DNA of 64,000 nucleotides, taken from Tatumella saanichensis. GTDB taxonomy: Bacteria; Pseudomonadota; Gammaproteobacteria; Enterobacterales; Enterobacteriaceae. The number at the start of each line of letters is the position of its first letter. Position 1 is the stretch's first letter. The notes beneath the pieces were generated by a model, which was not told the origin of the DNA, ran no database searches, and saw nothing but the letters and a program-made list of their open reading frames with translations. The DNA lies in assembly GCF_000439375.1 (NCBI RefSeq), contig NZ_ATMI01000003.1, positions 62,001 to 126,000 on the forward strand. Direction: 5' to 3'. This document shows positions 9,201 through 20,228 of this stretch, in pieces. Made by a program: the position numbers and the translations under genes.

Positions 9201-10340
9201 TTAACGGTGATTACGCACCAAAGCGGTAATCAAATCGTTAACACCATCACTCATCGGCATAAAATGGCTACCCGGCGCACGGGCGACCACGATAAACACG
9301 CCGACATTGTTCTGTGGTGACATGGCGATATAGGTCATAAAACCGCCACCCCCGCCGGTTTTCTCGATAAGTGCCGGTCTTTCCGGTGTTGCCGGCATAT
9401 GCAGCCAGCCCATACCAATGGCATCCGCATGGCCGGCCACATCCATTCCGTTCACCCGTAACAGGGACGAACGGGGATATACCATACGCTGCAGATCAGC
9501 GGCTAACGGTGAGCGCGGGTGCCCGACGGCGGTCAGGAACTGCTGCATCCAGCGTCCCATATCATCCGGTGTGGAATAGACCCCGCCACTGCCAATCGCA
9601 GCCAGGGTGTTATCACAGGGGCTGGCATTTTCCGCAGGGATCATCAGACGACGGCATTGATCCGGTGACGGCGTAAAGGTGGTATCTTTCATGCCCATTG
9701 GCCGAGTGATTAACTGGCGGAATAGCACCGGGTAGGGGGCTTTACCTGCCCGCGACAGGGCATCCGCCAGAAAATCGAAGCCAAGGTTGGAGTAGGCGAC
9801 TTCAGTGCCTGGTGAATAACGCAAACGGGTATGTGACAACCAGGCCCAGCGTTCGCTGCGGATCGGCCAAACAAACACCGGACGGTTCGCTTTGCCCCCT
9901 GGCATTTCCCGCGGTAAGCCGGCGCTGTGTGTCGCCAGTTCAATCAGACGGATAGGATTACCTTGCCATTCAGGTATCCGTGTGCCGGGAGGTGCATAGC
10001 GGCTGAGGGGGTCATTAAACCGGACTTTCCCGCTGTGGACCATCTTGACCAGCATTTCGGTGGTCATCAGCTTACTGAGGGAGGCGATACGGATCACCGA
10101 GTCGGGGTGCGGACGAAGTCTACTGCCGGGGCGGGTCTGGCCGAAACCTTCGAATAGGTGTTGATTGCCATCAATGACCACCATCGCCATGCCAGAAGCA
10201 CGGGTATCATGGTAAATCTGGGCCGCATAGCGGTCGGCGATGGTAGAGGTCAGTTCCTGGGTCGGCGCCACATGGGCCTGACTTTGAAATGAGCAGAGTG
10301 ACGCCAGTAGGGTCAATAGTAGGGTAGTACGCTTTTTCAA
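9201..10340 (-). CDS. ampH: AmpH, periplasmic D-alanyl-D-alanine carboxypeptidase/endopeptidase of the class C beta-lactamase fold
   Basis: The 379-residue protein has an N-terminal signal peptide with probable cleavage after residue 22 (QSQA). The three serine-hydrolase motifs are present: Ser87-Leu-Ser-Lys90, Tyr183-Ser-Asn185, and Lys327-Thr-Gly329 followed by a Gly run. It aligns along its whole length with E. coli AmpH, including 'MKDTTFTPSPDQCRRLM' and 'AAIGSGGVYSTP'. AmpH acts on peptidoglycan peptides and contributes to recycling. Such proteins bind beta-lactams, but AmpH is not an effective lactamase. The gene is transcribed alone, downstream of hemF on the same strand. Confidence 0.94.
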   Translation of the reverse strand: MKKRTTLLLTLLASLCSFQSQAHVAPTQELTSTIADRYAAQIYHDTRASGMAMVVIDGNQHLFEGFGQTRPGSRLRPHPDSVIRIASLSKLMTTEMLVKMVHSGKVRFNDPLSRYAPPGTRIPEWQGNPIRLIELATHSAGLPREMPGGKANRPVFVWPIRSERWAWLSHTRLRYSPGTEVAYSNLGFDFLADALSRAGKAPYPVLFRQLITRPMGMKDTTFTPSPDQCRRLMIPAENASPCDNTLAAIGSGGVYSTPDDMGRWMQQFLTAVGHPRSPLAADLQRMVYPRSSLLRVNGMDVAGHADAIGMGWLHMPATPERPALIEKTGGGGGFMTYIAMSPQNNVGVFIVVARAPGSHFMPMSDGVNDLITALVRNHR

Positions 10341-10519
10341 TCGTTTATATCCGCAATTTCGGTCAGAGAAAGGGTAAAAACACAGTGTAATCGCTTTACT
10401 TGCTACCGGAACAGCACTGGGCGCTTTTTTATGTATCCTGATATGAGCCGAGTAATGTTTTTTTATGAAACTGCATACTTCTGCACCAACCGCAGCGTGT
10501 GCCGGTCCGCGTTATGGAC

Positions 10520-10547
10520 AAAAAAAAGCGGGGCTGGCCCCGCTTTT
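10520..10547 (-). terminator. Intrinsic terminator after hemF
   Basis: On the minus strand the stem AAAGCGGGGC/GCCCCGCTTT is followed by a T-run (A-run at 10520-10527 on the plus strand). It begins directly after the hemF stop. Confidence 0.92.
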
Positions 10548-10551
10548 GTAA

Positions 10552-11469
<918 letters not shown>

Positions 11470-11499
11470 TCACTGGTTAAGGGATTTCAGGGGATTATA

Positions 11500-12366
11500 C
11501 TAACTTACCTGACGGCTGTGGGCGACAGACTCATTATAATAGTTAACGATCCCCTCGGTGATAGCATTGGCGATTTTGCGGCGGAAGACAGTGGTGCCCA
11601 GCAGCTTCTCTTCAGCGGGATTGGTGATAAAAGAGGTTTCCACCAGTACTGACGGAATTGACGGTGATTTCAGTACCGCAAAGGCAGCCTGTTCAGTGAC
11701 CTGACTGTGTAAATGATGCACCGGACGAATGCGCTCAATGACATGCTTACCTAACGTCAGGCTGTTCTTAATGGTATTGGTCTGCACCAAGTCAAATAAG
11801 ATCTGCTGCAGATAGTGATCTTTCTCTTGCACTTTTAAGCCAGCGACATCATCGGCAGAGTTTTCACGCTGTGACATGTAGCGCGCCATGGCACTGGTAG
11901 CACCACGGTTCGACAGGGCAAATACCGAGGCACCATGAGCATCAGGACTGGTATAGCCATCGGCGTGGATGGACATAAATAGATGCGCACCGTGCTGGCT
12001 GGCAATTTCAACCCGCTGATAAAGAGGAATAAAGTGGTCAGAGTCACGGGTCATTCGTGCTTCAATATGCGGATGATTATTCAGCATCTTACGAACATTA
12101 CCGGCGATCTCCAGCACCACATGTTTTTCCATTGATCCTTCTTCCCCGACGGCTCCGGAATCAATACCACCATGCCCCGGATCCAGCATCACGATAAATT
12201 TGCCATTAGTGGCCGGTTTATGGGGCTGCGGACGACGTGAAGCGTTAGCTTTGATCTCGGTATCCCGGGCCAGTACAGCCCGTGGTGATAATGCAGCCAG
12301 CGCCAGGCCGGAAAAAAGTAACTGGCGGCGATTGACCAGTTGTTTTAGCGGGGATAATTTTTTCAT
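11500..12366 (-). CDS. amiA: N-acetylmuramoyl-L-alanine amidase AmiA
   Basis: AmiA is a periplasmic zinc amidase that cuts septal peptidoglycan during cell separation. The N-terminus carries a twin-arginine signal ('NRRQLLFSGLALAAL'), as known for AmiA. The Amidase_3 domain shows 'MLDPGHGGIDSG', 'SIHADG' and 'VLVETSFITNPAEE', which hold the zinc and catalytic residues. I chose the ATG at 12366 (288 residues) because GGA lies at a suitable distance upstream. An in-frame ATG four codons earlier, at 12378, is also possible. It leads the amiA-hemF operon and is divergent from ypeA. Confidence 0.93.
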   Translation of the reverse strand: MKKLSPLKQLVNRRQLLFSGLALAALSPRAVLARDTEIKANASRRPQPHKPATNGKFIVMLDPGHGGIDSGAVGEEGSMEKHVVLEIAGNVRKMLNNHPHIEARMTRDSDHFIPLYQRVEIASQHGAHLFMSIHADGYTSPDAHGASVFALSNRGATSAMARYMSQRENSADDVAGLKVQEKDHYLQQILFDLVQTNTIKNSLTLGKHVIERIRPVHHLHSQVTEQAAFAVLKSPSIPSVLVETSFITNPAEEKLLGTTVFRRKIANAITEGIVNYYNESVAHSRQVS

Positions 12367-12405
12367 CTGCAGTTCCATCCGGATAATATTTGGCTTAACA
12401 CATGT

Positions 12406-12422
12406 TTGTTATATCGTAACAA
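12406..12422. promoter_or_regulatory. Short inverted repeat between amiA and ypeA
   Basis: TTGTTA-TATCG-TAACAA is a perfect 6-bp inverted repeat 40 bp upstream of the amiA start. It could be an operator for amiA, but I cannot name a regulator. Confidence 0.35.
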
Positions 12423-12585
12423 CCGAAATTTTGCGACAAGGCAAATATTTCAGCCTTTTACCGAGTATTGCAGTTATGGTCTTTACAAATAGCGGCTTTT
12501 CGCTGATCGTTTGCGGTTTAAGGGTTTGCAGGGCAACACTAAAACGCCATAATCTGCCAATTATCGTTGAAAAAGAGGCATCGCG

Positions 12586-13011
12586 ATGGAAATTCGTGCA
12601 TTCCGCCAAGAAGATTTTGATGAAGTGATTACGCTGTGGGAGCGTTGCGACCTGTTACGGCCATGGAATGATCCAGAGATGGATATTGAGCGAAAGATGC
12701 ACCATGACCCGGATCTGTTCTTAGTGGCAGTGCTGGGCGGGCAGATCGTCGCCACTGTGATGGGCGGTTACGATGGTCACCGTGGTTCAGTGTATTATCT
12801 GGGGGTTGATCCAGATTATCGCGGCCGGGGCTTTGCCAATGCGCTGATGACGCGGCTGGAAAAAAAATTGATTGCCCGGGGCTGCCCGAAAATCAATCTG
12901 ATGGTTCGTGAAGAGAATGATGTGGTGCTCGGCTTCTATGAAAAACTGGAATATGAAACCGTGGACTCGATGATCCTTGGTAAGCGACTGATCGAAGACC
13001 GTGAATACTAA
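12586..13011 (+). CDS. ypeA: YpeA, GNAT-family N-acetyltransferase
   Basis: The 141-residue protein is a single GNAT domain. The acetyl-CoA binding motif is '[17 protein letters not shown]' in the middle, and the conserved '[18 protein letters not shown]' near the start matches E. coli YpeA. The substrate is unknown. It overlaps the next gene yfeZ by 11 bp. Confidence 0.93.
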   Translation: MEIRAFRQEDFDEVITLWERCDLLRPWNDPEMDIERKMHHDPDLFLVAVLGGQIVATVMGGYDGHRGSVYYLGVDPDYRGRGFANALMTRLEKKLIARGCPKINLMVREENDVVLGFYEKLEYETVDSMILGKRLIEDREY

Positions 13012-13489
13012 GCCCCATGGGCAGGGGAGTGGAGGGAACCTTTATTCCCCAGACAGCTATAACGCCCACGGCCAGTTAAAACTGCCATTGCTGTTTTGGC
13101 TGGTATTGCTGCTACAGGCCCGTACTTGGGTGATCCTGGTAATGGCCGGTGCCTCGCGGCAACAGGGCGAGGCACTACTGGGCTTATTCTACCCAGATAC
13201 TCAGGCTTTTTATGCCGGACTTAGCAGCGGACTGATAGCGCTGTTGGTATTTTTGCTGTCCGGCCACCGTCACCGGTTTCTGCGGCTGTGGGCGGTCAGT
13301 CGGCTGGCGTTAGTGCTGGTGTCGCTGCTGATGTTTGGCGGCCAGTTGACTGGCCTAACAGGATCTTCCTTTGAACAATCGCCGTTGCCGCTGGTGTTAC
13401 TGATTTTTGATCTGCTGTCGGCGCTGTGGTTACTGGTGGACCGTCGTCTGCGTGACGGTTTTCGACCGGAAATGGCGGCACGTGACTAA
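13001..13489 (+). CDS. yfeZ: YfeZ, DUF2919 inner membrane protein
   Basis: The 162-residue protein has four hydrophobic segments, at about 29-50, 66-85, 92-112 and 126-143. It matches the small YfeZ family in size, topology and position between ypeA and yfeY. The only usable in-frame start is GTG at 13001, which lies inside the end of ypeA, so translation is probably coupled. Function is unknown. Confidence 0.87.
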   Translation: MNTKPHGQGSGGNLYSPDSYNAHGQLKLPLLFWLVLLLQARTWVILVMAGASRQQGEALLGLFYPDTQAFYAGLSSGLIALLVFLLSGHRHRFLRLWAVSRLALVLVSLLMFGGQLTGLTGSSFEQSPLPLVLLIFDLLSALWLLVDRRLRDGFRPEMAARD

Positions 13490-13552
13490 ACTTTTTCACC
13501 GAATCTGACTCCAAGCAGACATCAGAACATTCTACCAAGGACTGAAATCCCT

Positions 13553-14164
13553 ATGAAAGCCTTAAAAACCGCGACTCTCGCCGCTGTGGTTGTGTTATCC
13601 GGTTGTGCCTCTTCCGGCAGCAGTGCACCGCAACATGACAGCGTGCACTGGTGGAACCCGCTTAGCTACTCCTGGTCCTCGGCATTACCCTGGAATTGGT
13701 TTGGCAGTGATGTGCAGGTCACTGAGCAGGGCGTGGGTGGCCTTAATAGCTTAACGCCGATGACCTCGTCAGCGATCCGTGAAGCGCTGGGGAGCGGTTA
13801 CCAATTGCGTGAAGGTATGCGTACCCGAGACGGCAATATCGTTAACTTCTGGCAGGCGCAGCGCGATGGCAAAGTGATGCTGGATATCCAAGGGCAGGAC
13901 AATGTTTCTCGGGTAGTGGTGACCGACCCCCGAGTCACCTCTGTCAAAGGGGTGAAGCTGGGGTCCAAATTCTCTGATCTCTACAGTCAGGCCTTTGGTC
14001 ACTGTCAGCCGGGAGAGACTGCAGGGACTGTGCTGTGTCAGGCACCAAGCAGTGAGCATATTCAATACCGCTACCAAGGGGAAACTGCGCTGGCACAAGG
14101 TATGATGCCGGCAGATGCTACCCTGCAAAACTGGACGCTGAGCGAGATTATCTGGCATCAGTAA
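13553..14164 (+). CDS. yfeY: YfeY, envelope lipoprotein
   Basis: The 203-residue protein begins with a lipoprotein signal and the lipobox 'LSGC' with Cys at residue 18, followed by Ala-Ser-Ser, which favours transport to the outer membrane. The rest is a soluble periplasmic domain. It matches YfeY by position between yfeZ and yfeX and by size. In E. coli yfeY belongs to the sigma-E regulon; I did not find a clear sigma-E promoter here. Function is unknown. Confidence 0.88.
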   Translation: MKALKTATLAAVVVLSGCASSGSSAPQHDSVHWWNPLSYSWSSALPWNWFGSDVQVTEQGVGGLNSLTPMTSSAIREALGSGYQLREGMRTRDGNIVNFWQAQRDGKVMLDIQGQDNVSRVVVTDPRVTSVKGVKLGSKFSDLYSQAFGHCQPGETAGTVLCQAPSSEHIQYRYQGETALAQGMMPADATLQNWTLSEIIWHQ

Positions 14165-14249
14165 GCAAGGCTTAGGTCGAAAAGAGTGCCGGTAACGGCC
14201 TTTTTCAGGTACTCTCTGCATTACTATGTTTTTGATTGTGGAGATAAAA

Positions 14250-15149
14250 GTGAGTTCTTTTCAGAGTGGTATTCTGCCGGAACATTGTCGAGCTGCCCTG
14301 TGGCTAGAAGCCAATGTCGCCGGCGATGTCACCGCTATTGGTGCAGCATGCCAGCAGTTTTTGGCAACCTTATCAGAGATGCAGCAGCAATTCCCTAAAG
14401 CGCAACTCAGCGCGGTGATCGCTTTTGGCCCCGCGCTTTGGCGCGATTTAAGCGGGTCAGCCACGTCAGCACCGGAGTTGAAAGACTTTGTGCCATTAGG
14501 TAAGGGGCTCGCGCCGGCCACCCAACGGGACCTGCTGGTCCATATTCATTCCTTGCGACATGATCTCAATTTTACCCTTGGGCAAACTGCATGCCGTGTA
14601 TTTTCTGGGCTGGTAGCAGTACAGGAGGAGACACAAGGATTCCGTTGGACTGAAGATCGTGATCTCAGTGGTTTTATTGACGGCACCGAAAATCCTCAAG
14701 GCATGCAGCGTCAGCAGGTCGCGGTGATCGCGCAGGGGGAGGATGCGGGGGGAAGTTATGTGTTTACCCAGCGCTGGCAGCACAACTTGCAACGCTGGGA
14801 TCGCCTGCCGCAACAGCGTCAAGAAGCGATCATAGGTCGAACCAAGCAGACCAGTGAAGAGTTAGCCGCGGATCAACGGCCCGTGACTTCCCATGTCAGT
14901 CGTGTTGATTTATCCGAGAACGGTCAGGGCCTGAAAATTCTGCGTCAGAGCCTCCCTTATGGTAGCGTCAGCGGCATTAATGGTCTCTATTTCATCGCCT
15001 ACTGCGCCCGGCTACACAATATTGAACAACAGTTACTGAGTATGTTTGGTGAACGTGATGGTAAAGCGGATGCTATGCTGCAGTTTTCCCAGCCGGTGAC
15101 GGGCAGCTATTATTACGCACCTTCCTTGACTCAGTTGCAGTTATTGTAA
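14250..15149 (+). CDS. yfeX: Dye-decolorizing (DyP-type) haem peroxidase YfeX
   Basis: The 299-residue protein matches E. coli YfeX in length and sequence. Marks of the DyP family are '[15 protein letters not shown]' (the GXXDG motif with the distal Asp), '[19 protein letters not shown]', and the C-terminal '[18 protein letters not shown]'. It is a cytosolic peroxidase that binds haem or protoporphyrin. I chose the GTG at 14250 because GGAGAT lies just upstream and it gives the family start (V)[15 protein letters not shown]. An in-frame ATG at 14226 would add eight unsupported residues. Confidence 0.93.
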   Translation: MSSFQSGILPEHCRAALWLEANVAGDVTAIGAACQQFLATLSEMQQQFPKAQLSAVIAFGPALWRDLSGSATSAPELKDFVPLGKGLAPATQRDLLVHIHSLRHDLNFTLGQTACRVFSGLVAVQEETQGFRWTEDRDLSGFIDGTENPQGMQRQQVAVIAQGEDAGGSYVFTQRWQHNLQRWDRLPQQRQEAIIGRTKQTSEELAADQRPVTSHVSRVDLSENGQGLKILRQSLPYGSVSGINGLYFIAYCARLHNIEQQLLSMFGERDGKADAMLQFSQPVTGSYYYAPSLTQLQLL

Positions 15150-15351
15150 TCCCGCCTTGCTGACAACCGTTGTCTGCTGGCCTGTCACGGTCTGGATACT
15201 TTTCATCCTAAATGTTCCCTGTGTTGGCCTTATGCTTTTTAAGACTTTAAAAGGAATAAAAAGTCTATAAAACTGCTACAGCTTTTCCCTGAGAAAAAAA
15301 TACACTTATGTTGCGGATTTCGGGTCATTTTTACGGCGCAGGAGCTGACGC

Positions 15352-16365
15352 ATGAAGGATTTCGGGAAAAAATGGCAGCAGCTGAGTTTGCTGATGCTGA
15401 TGACAGTTGGCTCGGCACAGGCAACAACCCTGCTAAACAGTTCTTATGATGTGTCCCGTGAACTGTTCAGTGCGCTAAATCCGCTGTTTATCCAGCAGTG
15501 GGATCAGGCTCATCCCGGGGACCCACTCACTATTCGCCAGTCACATGGCGGCTCCTCTAAGCAAGCGCTGGCTATTTTGCAGGGAATGCGGGCGGATGTG
15601 GTCACCTACAATCAAGTGACCGATGTACAGATCCTCCATGATAAGGGCAATTTGATCCCCACAGACTGGCAACAGCGTTTGCCGGATAACAGTTCGCCGT
15701 TCTACTCCACCATGGCGTTTCTGGTGCGTAAAGGGGATCCGAAACAGATCCACAGTTGGGCCGATTTAGCTCGACCGGGGGTTAAACTGATTTTTCCTAA
15801 TCCGAAAACCTCGGGTAATGGCCGCTATACGTGGCTGGCAGCCTGGGGTGCCGCCTCTCAGGCAAATGGTAATAATACTGCCCGTACTGAGGCCTATATG
15901 ACTCAGCTGTTAAAAAACCTGCTGGTGTCTGATACCGGAGGACGAGGGGCGACCACCAGCTTTGCCGAACGCGGGCTGGGAGATGTATTAATCAGTTTTG
16001 AGTCAGAAGTGAACACTATCCGTCAGCAATATCCGGATGACCAGTTTGAGGTTATCGTGCCGAAAACCAATATTTTGGCGGAGTTCCCGGTGACGTGGGT
16101 GGATAAAAATGTAGCGGAAGACGGTAATGCTGCGGCAGCGAAAGCCTACCTGCAGTTCTTGTACAGTCCGCAAGCTCAGAAAGTACTGACCGGTTTTTAC
16201 TACCGAGTGAATAACCCGGACTTAATGGCTCAGCAGGGCGCCCGCTTCCCAAAAGTGTCCTTATTCCGTGTAGAAGATCAGTTCGGCAGCTGGGCTGAGG
16301 CGATGCAAACCCAGTTCGCCAGCGGTGGAGAATACGATAAATTGCAGGCAGCAGGACATAAGTGA
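15352..16365 (+). CDS. cysP: Thiosulfate-binding periplasmic protein CysP
   Basis: CysP binds thiosulfate in the periplasm and delivers it to the CysTWA importer. The 337-residue protein has a signal peptide ending near 'GSAQA' (residue 24). The mature part carries the sulfate-binding-protein signatures '[11 protein letters not shown]', 'SHGGSSKQA' and '[17 protein letters not shown]'. AGGAG lies before the ATG. It is the first gene of cysPTWA, whose genes overlap or nearly touch. CysB control is expected from E. coli, but I could not place a CysB site by eye. Confidence 0.96.
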   Translation: MKDFGKKWQQLSLLMLMTVGSAQATTLLNSSYDVSRELFSALNPLFIQQWDQAHPGDPLTIRQSHGGSSKQALAILQGMRADVVTYNQVTDVQILHDKGNLIPTDWQQRLPDNSSPFYSTMAFLVRKGDPKQIHSWADLARPGVKLIFPNPKTSGNGRYTWLAAWGAASQANGNNTARTEAYMTQLLKNLLVSDTGGRGATTSFAERGLGDVLISFESEVNTIRQQYPDDQFEVIVPKTNILAEFPVTWVDKNVAEDGNAAAAKAYLQFLYSPQAQKVLTGFYYRVNNPDLMAQQGARFPKVSLFRVEDQFGSWAEAMQTQFASGGEYDKLQAAGHK

Positions 16366-17198
16366 TGATACAAATGCGTCAAAAGCGGGTATTACCCGGA
16401 TTCGGGCTCAGTTTAGGCACCAGCCTGTTCTTTACCTGCCTGATATTACTTTTACCGATCAGTGCATTACTGATCCAGTTATCCAAAATGACGTGGGCGG
16501 ATTATTGGCACGTCATTACTGATCCCGAGCTGGTGGTCGCCTATAAAGTGACTGCCATCTCAGCGGCGGCGGCGGCGTTATTTAATGCTGTATTTGGCAT
16601 GCTGATGGCCTGGATCCTCACCCGTTACCGTTTTCCTGGTAAAACCCTGCTCGACGGGCTTATGGACTTACCATTTGCGCTACCTACCGCAGTGGCTGGG
16701 CTAACGCTGGCCGGATTATTTGCCCCATCAGGCTGGTATGGCCATTTCCTCGGTCAGTTCGGTATTAAGGTTTCTTATACTTGGCTGGGGATTGCGGTGG
16801 CGATGGCATTTACTAGCCTACCCTTTGTGATCCGTACCGTGCAGCCGGTACTGGAAGAGCTGGGACCGGAATATGAAGAAGCGGCAGAAACATTAGGTGC
16901 AACCCCTTGGCAGACCTTCCGTCGGATCATCCTGCCGGAAGTGGCTCCGGCCCTGATGGCAGGTACGGCACTGTCCTTCACCCGGAGTCTCGGGGAGTTC
17001 GGGGCGGTGATCTTTATTGCCGGTAATATTGCGTGGAAAACCGAGGTGATCTCACTGATGATTTTTATCCGTCAGCAGGAGTTCGATTTCCCGGCATCGA
17101 GTGCCATCGCATCGGTGATTATGGCAGCCTCATTGATCCTACTGTTTATCATTAACGTTCTGCAAAGCCGTTATGGCCGTCGTATCGGAGGGCACTGA
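16365..17198 (+). CDS. cysT: Sulfate/thiosulfate ABC transporter permease CysT
   Basis: The 277-residue inner membrane permease has six hydrophobic segments and the inner-membrane component loop 'EYEEAAETLGATPWQTFRRIILPE'. It pairs with CysW to form the channel of the CysPTWA importer. Its ATG at 16365 shares a base with the cysP stop (TGATG). A GTG one codon earlier (16362) is also possible. The gene is also called cysU. Confidence 0.96.
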   Translation: MIQMRQKRVLPGFGLSLGTSLFFTCLILLLPISALLIQLSKMTWADYWHVITDPELVVAYKVTAISAAAAALFNAVFGMLMAWILTRYRFPGKTLLDGLMDLPFALPTAVAGLTLAGLFAPSGWYGHFLGQFGIKVSYTWLGIAVAMAFTSLPFVIRTVQPVLEELGPEYEEAAETLGATPWQTFRRIILPEVAPALMAGTALSFTRSLGEFGAVIFIAGNIAWKTEVISLMIFIRQQEFDFPASSAIASVIMAASLILLFIINVLQSRYGRRIGGH

Positions 17199-18073
17199 TG
17201 AACACCTCTGTTAACAGAAACTCCGTGGCACGTAAAAACAGCCAAGCTGGAAAATATCTACTGATTGGTCTCGGCATACTGTTTTCAACACTGATGCTGG
17301 TGATCCCATTAATATCTATTTTCTGGGAAGCCCTCGGCAGCGGCATTATGGCGGCGTGGCATAACCTTGAAGATCGTGACATGCTGCATGCTATCTGGCT
17401 GTCGGTGTTGATAGCCCTAATCACCGTGCCGGTAAACCTGGTGTTTGGCACACTACTCGCCTGGCTGGTCAGCCGCTTTAATTTCCCAGGACGACAACTA
17501 TTACTGACGCTGTACGATATTCCGTTTGCCATGTCTCCGGTAGTGGTGGGGTTACTCTACTTGTTGTTTTGGGGAATTAATGGCCCAGCTGGACACTGGC
17601 TGGATGCCCATAATATTCAGGTGATGTTTGCCTGGCCGGGCATGGTACTGGTTAGTATCTTTATTAGTTGCCCGTTTGTAGTACGTGAATTGGTACCGGT
17701 AATGCTCAGTCAGGGCAGCCAGGAAGATGAAGCCGCGGTCTTGCTGGGGGCCAGTGGTTGGCAGATGTTTCGCCGCGTCACATTGCCTAATATTCGCTGG
17801 GCACTGCTCTACGGTTTGGTATTAACTAATGCCCGTGCTCTCGGTGAGTTTGGTGCGGTATCGGTGGTGTCCGGATCGATTCAAGGCCAAACCTATACAC
17901 TGCCGTTACAGGTCGAATTATTACACCAAGACTACAACACCGTAGGTGCCTTCACCGCCGCCGCGCTGCTGGCACTGATGGCGATTATGACCTTATTCTT
18001 GAAAAGTGCACTGCAATGGCGCCTGGAACGTCAGCATCAGCGCCAGCAACAGGACAGCAATTATGAGCATTAA
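17198..18073 (+). CDS. cysW: Sulfate/thiosulfate ABC transporter permease CysW
   Basis: The 291-residue permease has the E. coli length and six hydrophobic segments. The coupling loop '[24 protein letters not shown]' contacts the ATPase. Its start shares one base with the cysT stop (TGATG), and its end overlaps cysA by 11 bp, so translation of cysT, cysW and cysA is tightly linked. Confidence 0.96.
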   Translation: MNTSVNRNSVARKNSQAGKYLLIGLGILFSTLMLVIPLISIFWEALGSGIMAAWHNLEDRDMLHAIWLSVLIALITVPVNLVFGTLLAWLVSRFNFPGRQLLLTLYDIPFAMSPVVVGLLYLLFWGINGPAGHWLDAHNIQVMFAWPGMVLVSIFISCPFVVRELVPVMLSQGSQEDEAAVLLGASGWQMFRRVTLPNIRWALLYGLVLTNARALGEFGAVSVVSGSIQGQTYTLPLQVELLHQDYNTVGAFTAAALLALMAIMTLFLKSALQWRLERQHQRQQQDSNYEH

Positions 18074-19148
18074 TATTGATAAGATTGTAAAATCTTTCGG
18101 CAACACCCGTGTATTGAACGATATCTCGCTGGATATCGAATCTGGTGAAATGGTGGCGCTACTTGGGCCTTCAGGCTCAGGGAAAACGACCTTGTTACGC
18201 ATCATCGCCGGATTGGAACACCAGAACAGCGGCACGATTTCTTTCCATGGCCGTGATGTCAGCCATCTGCATGCCCGTGATCGCCATGTCGGTTTTATGT
18301 TCCAGCATTATGCACTGTTCCGTCATATGACGGTGGCCGACAATATTGCCTTTGGGCTGACGGTACTACCCCGTCGCGAGCGCCCGTCGGCTGCAGATAT
18401 CCGTAAAAAAGTCAGCAACTTGCTGGAAATGGTACAGCTTACGCACTTAGCTAATCGCTATCCGGCCCAGTTATCAGGTGGCCAGAAACAGCGTGTGGCG
18501 CTGGCCCGAGCGTTGGCGGTTGACCCGCAAATCCTGTTATTGGATGAGCCTTTTGGTGCGTTGGATGCTCAAGTGCGTAAAGAACTGCGCCGCTGGTTGC
18601 GCCAATTACATGAAGAGCTGAAATTTACCAGTGTCTTTGTTACCCATGACCAAGAAGAGGCGATGGAAGTCGCTGACCGGATTGTGGTGATGAGTCAGGG
18701 AAATATTGAGCAAACCGGTACCCCTGAACGCGTTTGGGAACAGCCAGAGTCTCGTTTTGTGCTGGAATTTCTGGGGGAGATCAACCGCCTCCCTGGGCAG
18801 ATCCAGGGTGAACGCCTACAGGTGGCCGATCACCATTGGCCGATCAGCGCCAACCCGTATAGCGGAGAGGTTGAGCTGTTCCTACGTCCGTGGGAAACCG
18901 GCGTGTCCCTTGAGGCTTCAGCCAGTACGCCGCTGGCGGTAAAAGTGCTGGAAGTGAGCCCACGCGGTCACTACTGGCAGGTCGTTGCCGCCCCACAAGG
19001 CTGGCAGGGCAGTGATCTGACCTTGGTGCTGGATCAGCACGCTAGCCCGCCGGTTCGCGGTGAGCAGTTATTTATCGGTATCGATAAGGCAAGAATTTAT
19101 CAGGGGGACCAGAGGCTGCAAGCTGTTGCCTTTGCCAAAAGCGCCTGA
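18063..19148 (+). CDS. cysA: Sulfate/thiosulfate ABC transporter ATPase CysA
   Basis: The 361-residue ATPase shows Walker A 'GPSGSGKTT', signature '[15 protein letters not shown]', Walker B '[12 protein letters not shown]' and the switch His in '[15 protein letters not shown]'. A C-terminal TOBE-like regulatory domain of about 120 residues follows. It drives thiosulfate and sulfate import through CysT and CysW. I chose the ATG at 18063 since it gives the family start [12 protein letters not shown]. It overlaps cysW, and a hairpin terminator separates it from cysM. Confidence 0.96.
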   Translation: MSINIDKIVKSFGNTRVLNDISLDIESGEMVALLGPSGSGKTTLLRIIAGLEHQNSGTISFHGRDVSHLHARDRHVGFMFQHYALFRHMTVADNIAFGLTVLPRRERPSAADIRKKVSNLLEMVQLTHLANRYPAQLSGGQKQRVALARALAVDPQILLLDEPFGALDAQVRKELRRWLRQLHEELKFTSVFVTHDQEEAMEVADRIVVMSQGNIEQTGTPERVWEQPESRFVLEFLGEINRLPGQIQGERLQVADHHWPISANPYSGEVELFLRPWETGVSLEASASTPLAVKVLEVSPRGHYWQVVAAPQGWQGSDLTLVLDQHASPPVRGEQLFIGIDKARIYQGDQRLQAVAFAKSA

Positions 19149-19169
19149 TATTTTCATTCCATCGTCTGT

Positions 19170-19209
19170 AAAACAGCCCGGCTCCTTGCAGCGCCCGGGC
19201 TGTTTTCGT
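19170..19209 (+). terminator. Hairpin between cysA and cysM
   Basis: The 12-bp arms AAAACAGCCCGG (19170-19181) and CCGGGCTGTTTT (19195-19206) are perfect inverted repeats ending in four T. It lies 22 bp after cysA and 24 bp before cysM, so it may end or attenuate the operon before cysM. Confidence 0.8.
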
Positions 19210-19230
19210 TTCTGCCTACAGGATACCCCG

Positions 19231-20121
19231 GTGATTACTCTGGAAAATACGATTGGCCATACGCCACTGATCCGTCTGCAGCGTCTGGTACCGGCCAATG
19301 GCAGTGAAGTCTGGCTCAAACTGGAAGGAAATAATCCTGCCGGTTCGGTAAAAGACCGCGCCGCCTACTCAATGATCCACCGTGCAGAATGCCGCGGCGA
19401 GATCTCCCCTGGGGATACGCTTATAGAGGCGACCAGCGGTAATACCGGTATTGCTTTGGCGATGATTGCGGCGCTGAAAGGCTATCGGATGGTATTGCTG
19501 ATGCCGGATAATATGAGTCAGGAGCGTCAGGCGGCGATGCAGGCTTATGGCGCAGAACTGCGGCTTATCAGTGCGCAGCAGGGTGGCATGGAAGGGGCTC
19601 GGGATTTAGCCGCGGCCATGGCGGCACGGGGGGAAGGTAAGGTACTCGACCAGTTTAATAATCCGGATAATCCCCTAGGGCATTATGAAACAACCGGACC
19701 TGAAATCTGGCAACAGAGTGGCGGGCAGTTGACCCATTTTGTCTCAAGTATGGGGACCACAGGCACTATCACCGGGGTTGGACGTTATCTCAAAGAGCAA
19801 AACCCGCAGATCCAGGTTGTTGGGCTGCAACCTGAGGAAGGCTCGCAGATCCCGGGGATCCGGCGCTGGCAGGCGGCTTATTTGCCGGGGATTTTTCAGC
19901 CCCGTTGGGTGGATCGTACCTTGGATATGTCCGAAATCGTGGCGTCTGAAACCATGCGGAACTTGGCCCGCCAAGAAGGCATATTTTGCGGTATGAGTTC
20001 CGGTGGCGCGGTCGCCGGAGCCTTACAGATTGCCAATGAAAGTCCAAGCAGTCGTGTGGTGGCGATTGTCTGTGATCGTGGAGACCGCTACCTTTCGACT
20101 GGTATTTATCAGCCTCGATGA
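19231..20121 (+). CDS. cysM: Cysteine synthase B (O-acetylserine sulfhydrylase B)
   Basis: CysM makes cysteine, or S-sulfocysteine when thiosulfate is the donor, from O-acetylserine with PLP. This fits its place after the thiosulfate importer. The 296-residue protein has the PLP lysine Lys41 in 'NNPAGSVKDRAA', the phosphate loop '[10 protein letters not shown]', and 'MSSGGAVAGAL' near the end. I chose the GTG at 19231: it gives the family start and has AGGA about 9 bp upstream. An upstream in-frame start at 19060 would lie within cysA and through the terminator hairpin. Confidence 0.95.
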   Translation: MITLENTIGHTPLIRLQRLVPANGSEVWLKLEGNNPAGSVKDRAAYSMIHRAECRGEISPGDTLIEATSGNTGIALAMIAALKGYRMVLLMPDNMSQERQAAMQAYGAELRLISAQQGGMEGARDLAAAMAARGEGKVLDQFNNPDNPLGHYETTGPEIWQQSGGQLTHFVSSMGTTGTITGVGRYLKEQNPQIQVVGLQPEEGSQIPGIRRWQAAYLPGIFQPRWVDRTLDMSEIVASETMRNLARQEGIFCGMSSGGAVAGALQIANESPSSRVVAIVCDRGDRYLSTGIYQPR

Positions 20122-20228
20122 AGAGCGTCGCGGGTCGGTGAAAAGGGGATGTAAGGATAACGTAAATCAGGCAGTCAGCAAGCATCTGACAAGGCAAAAT
20201 AATGGAAAACCGAGACAGAGAGGATGCC

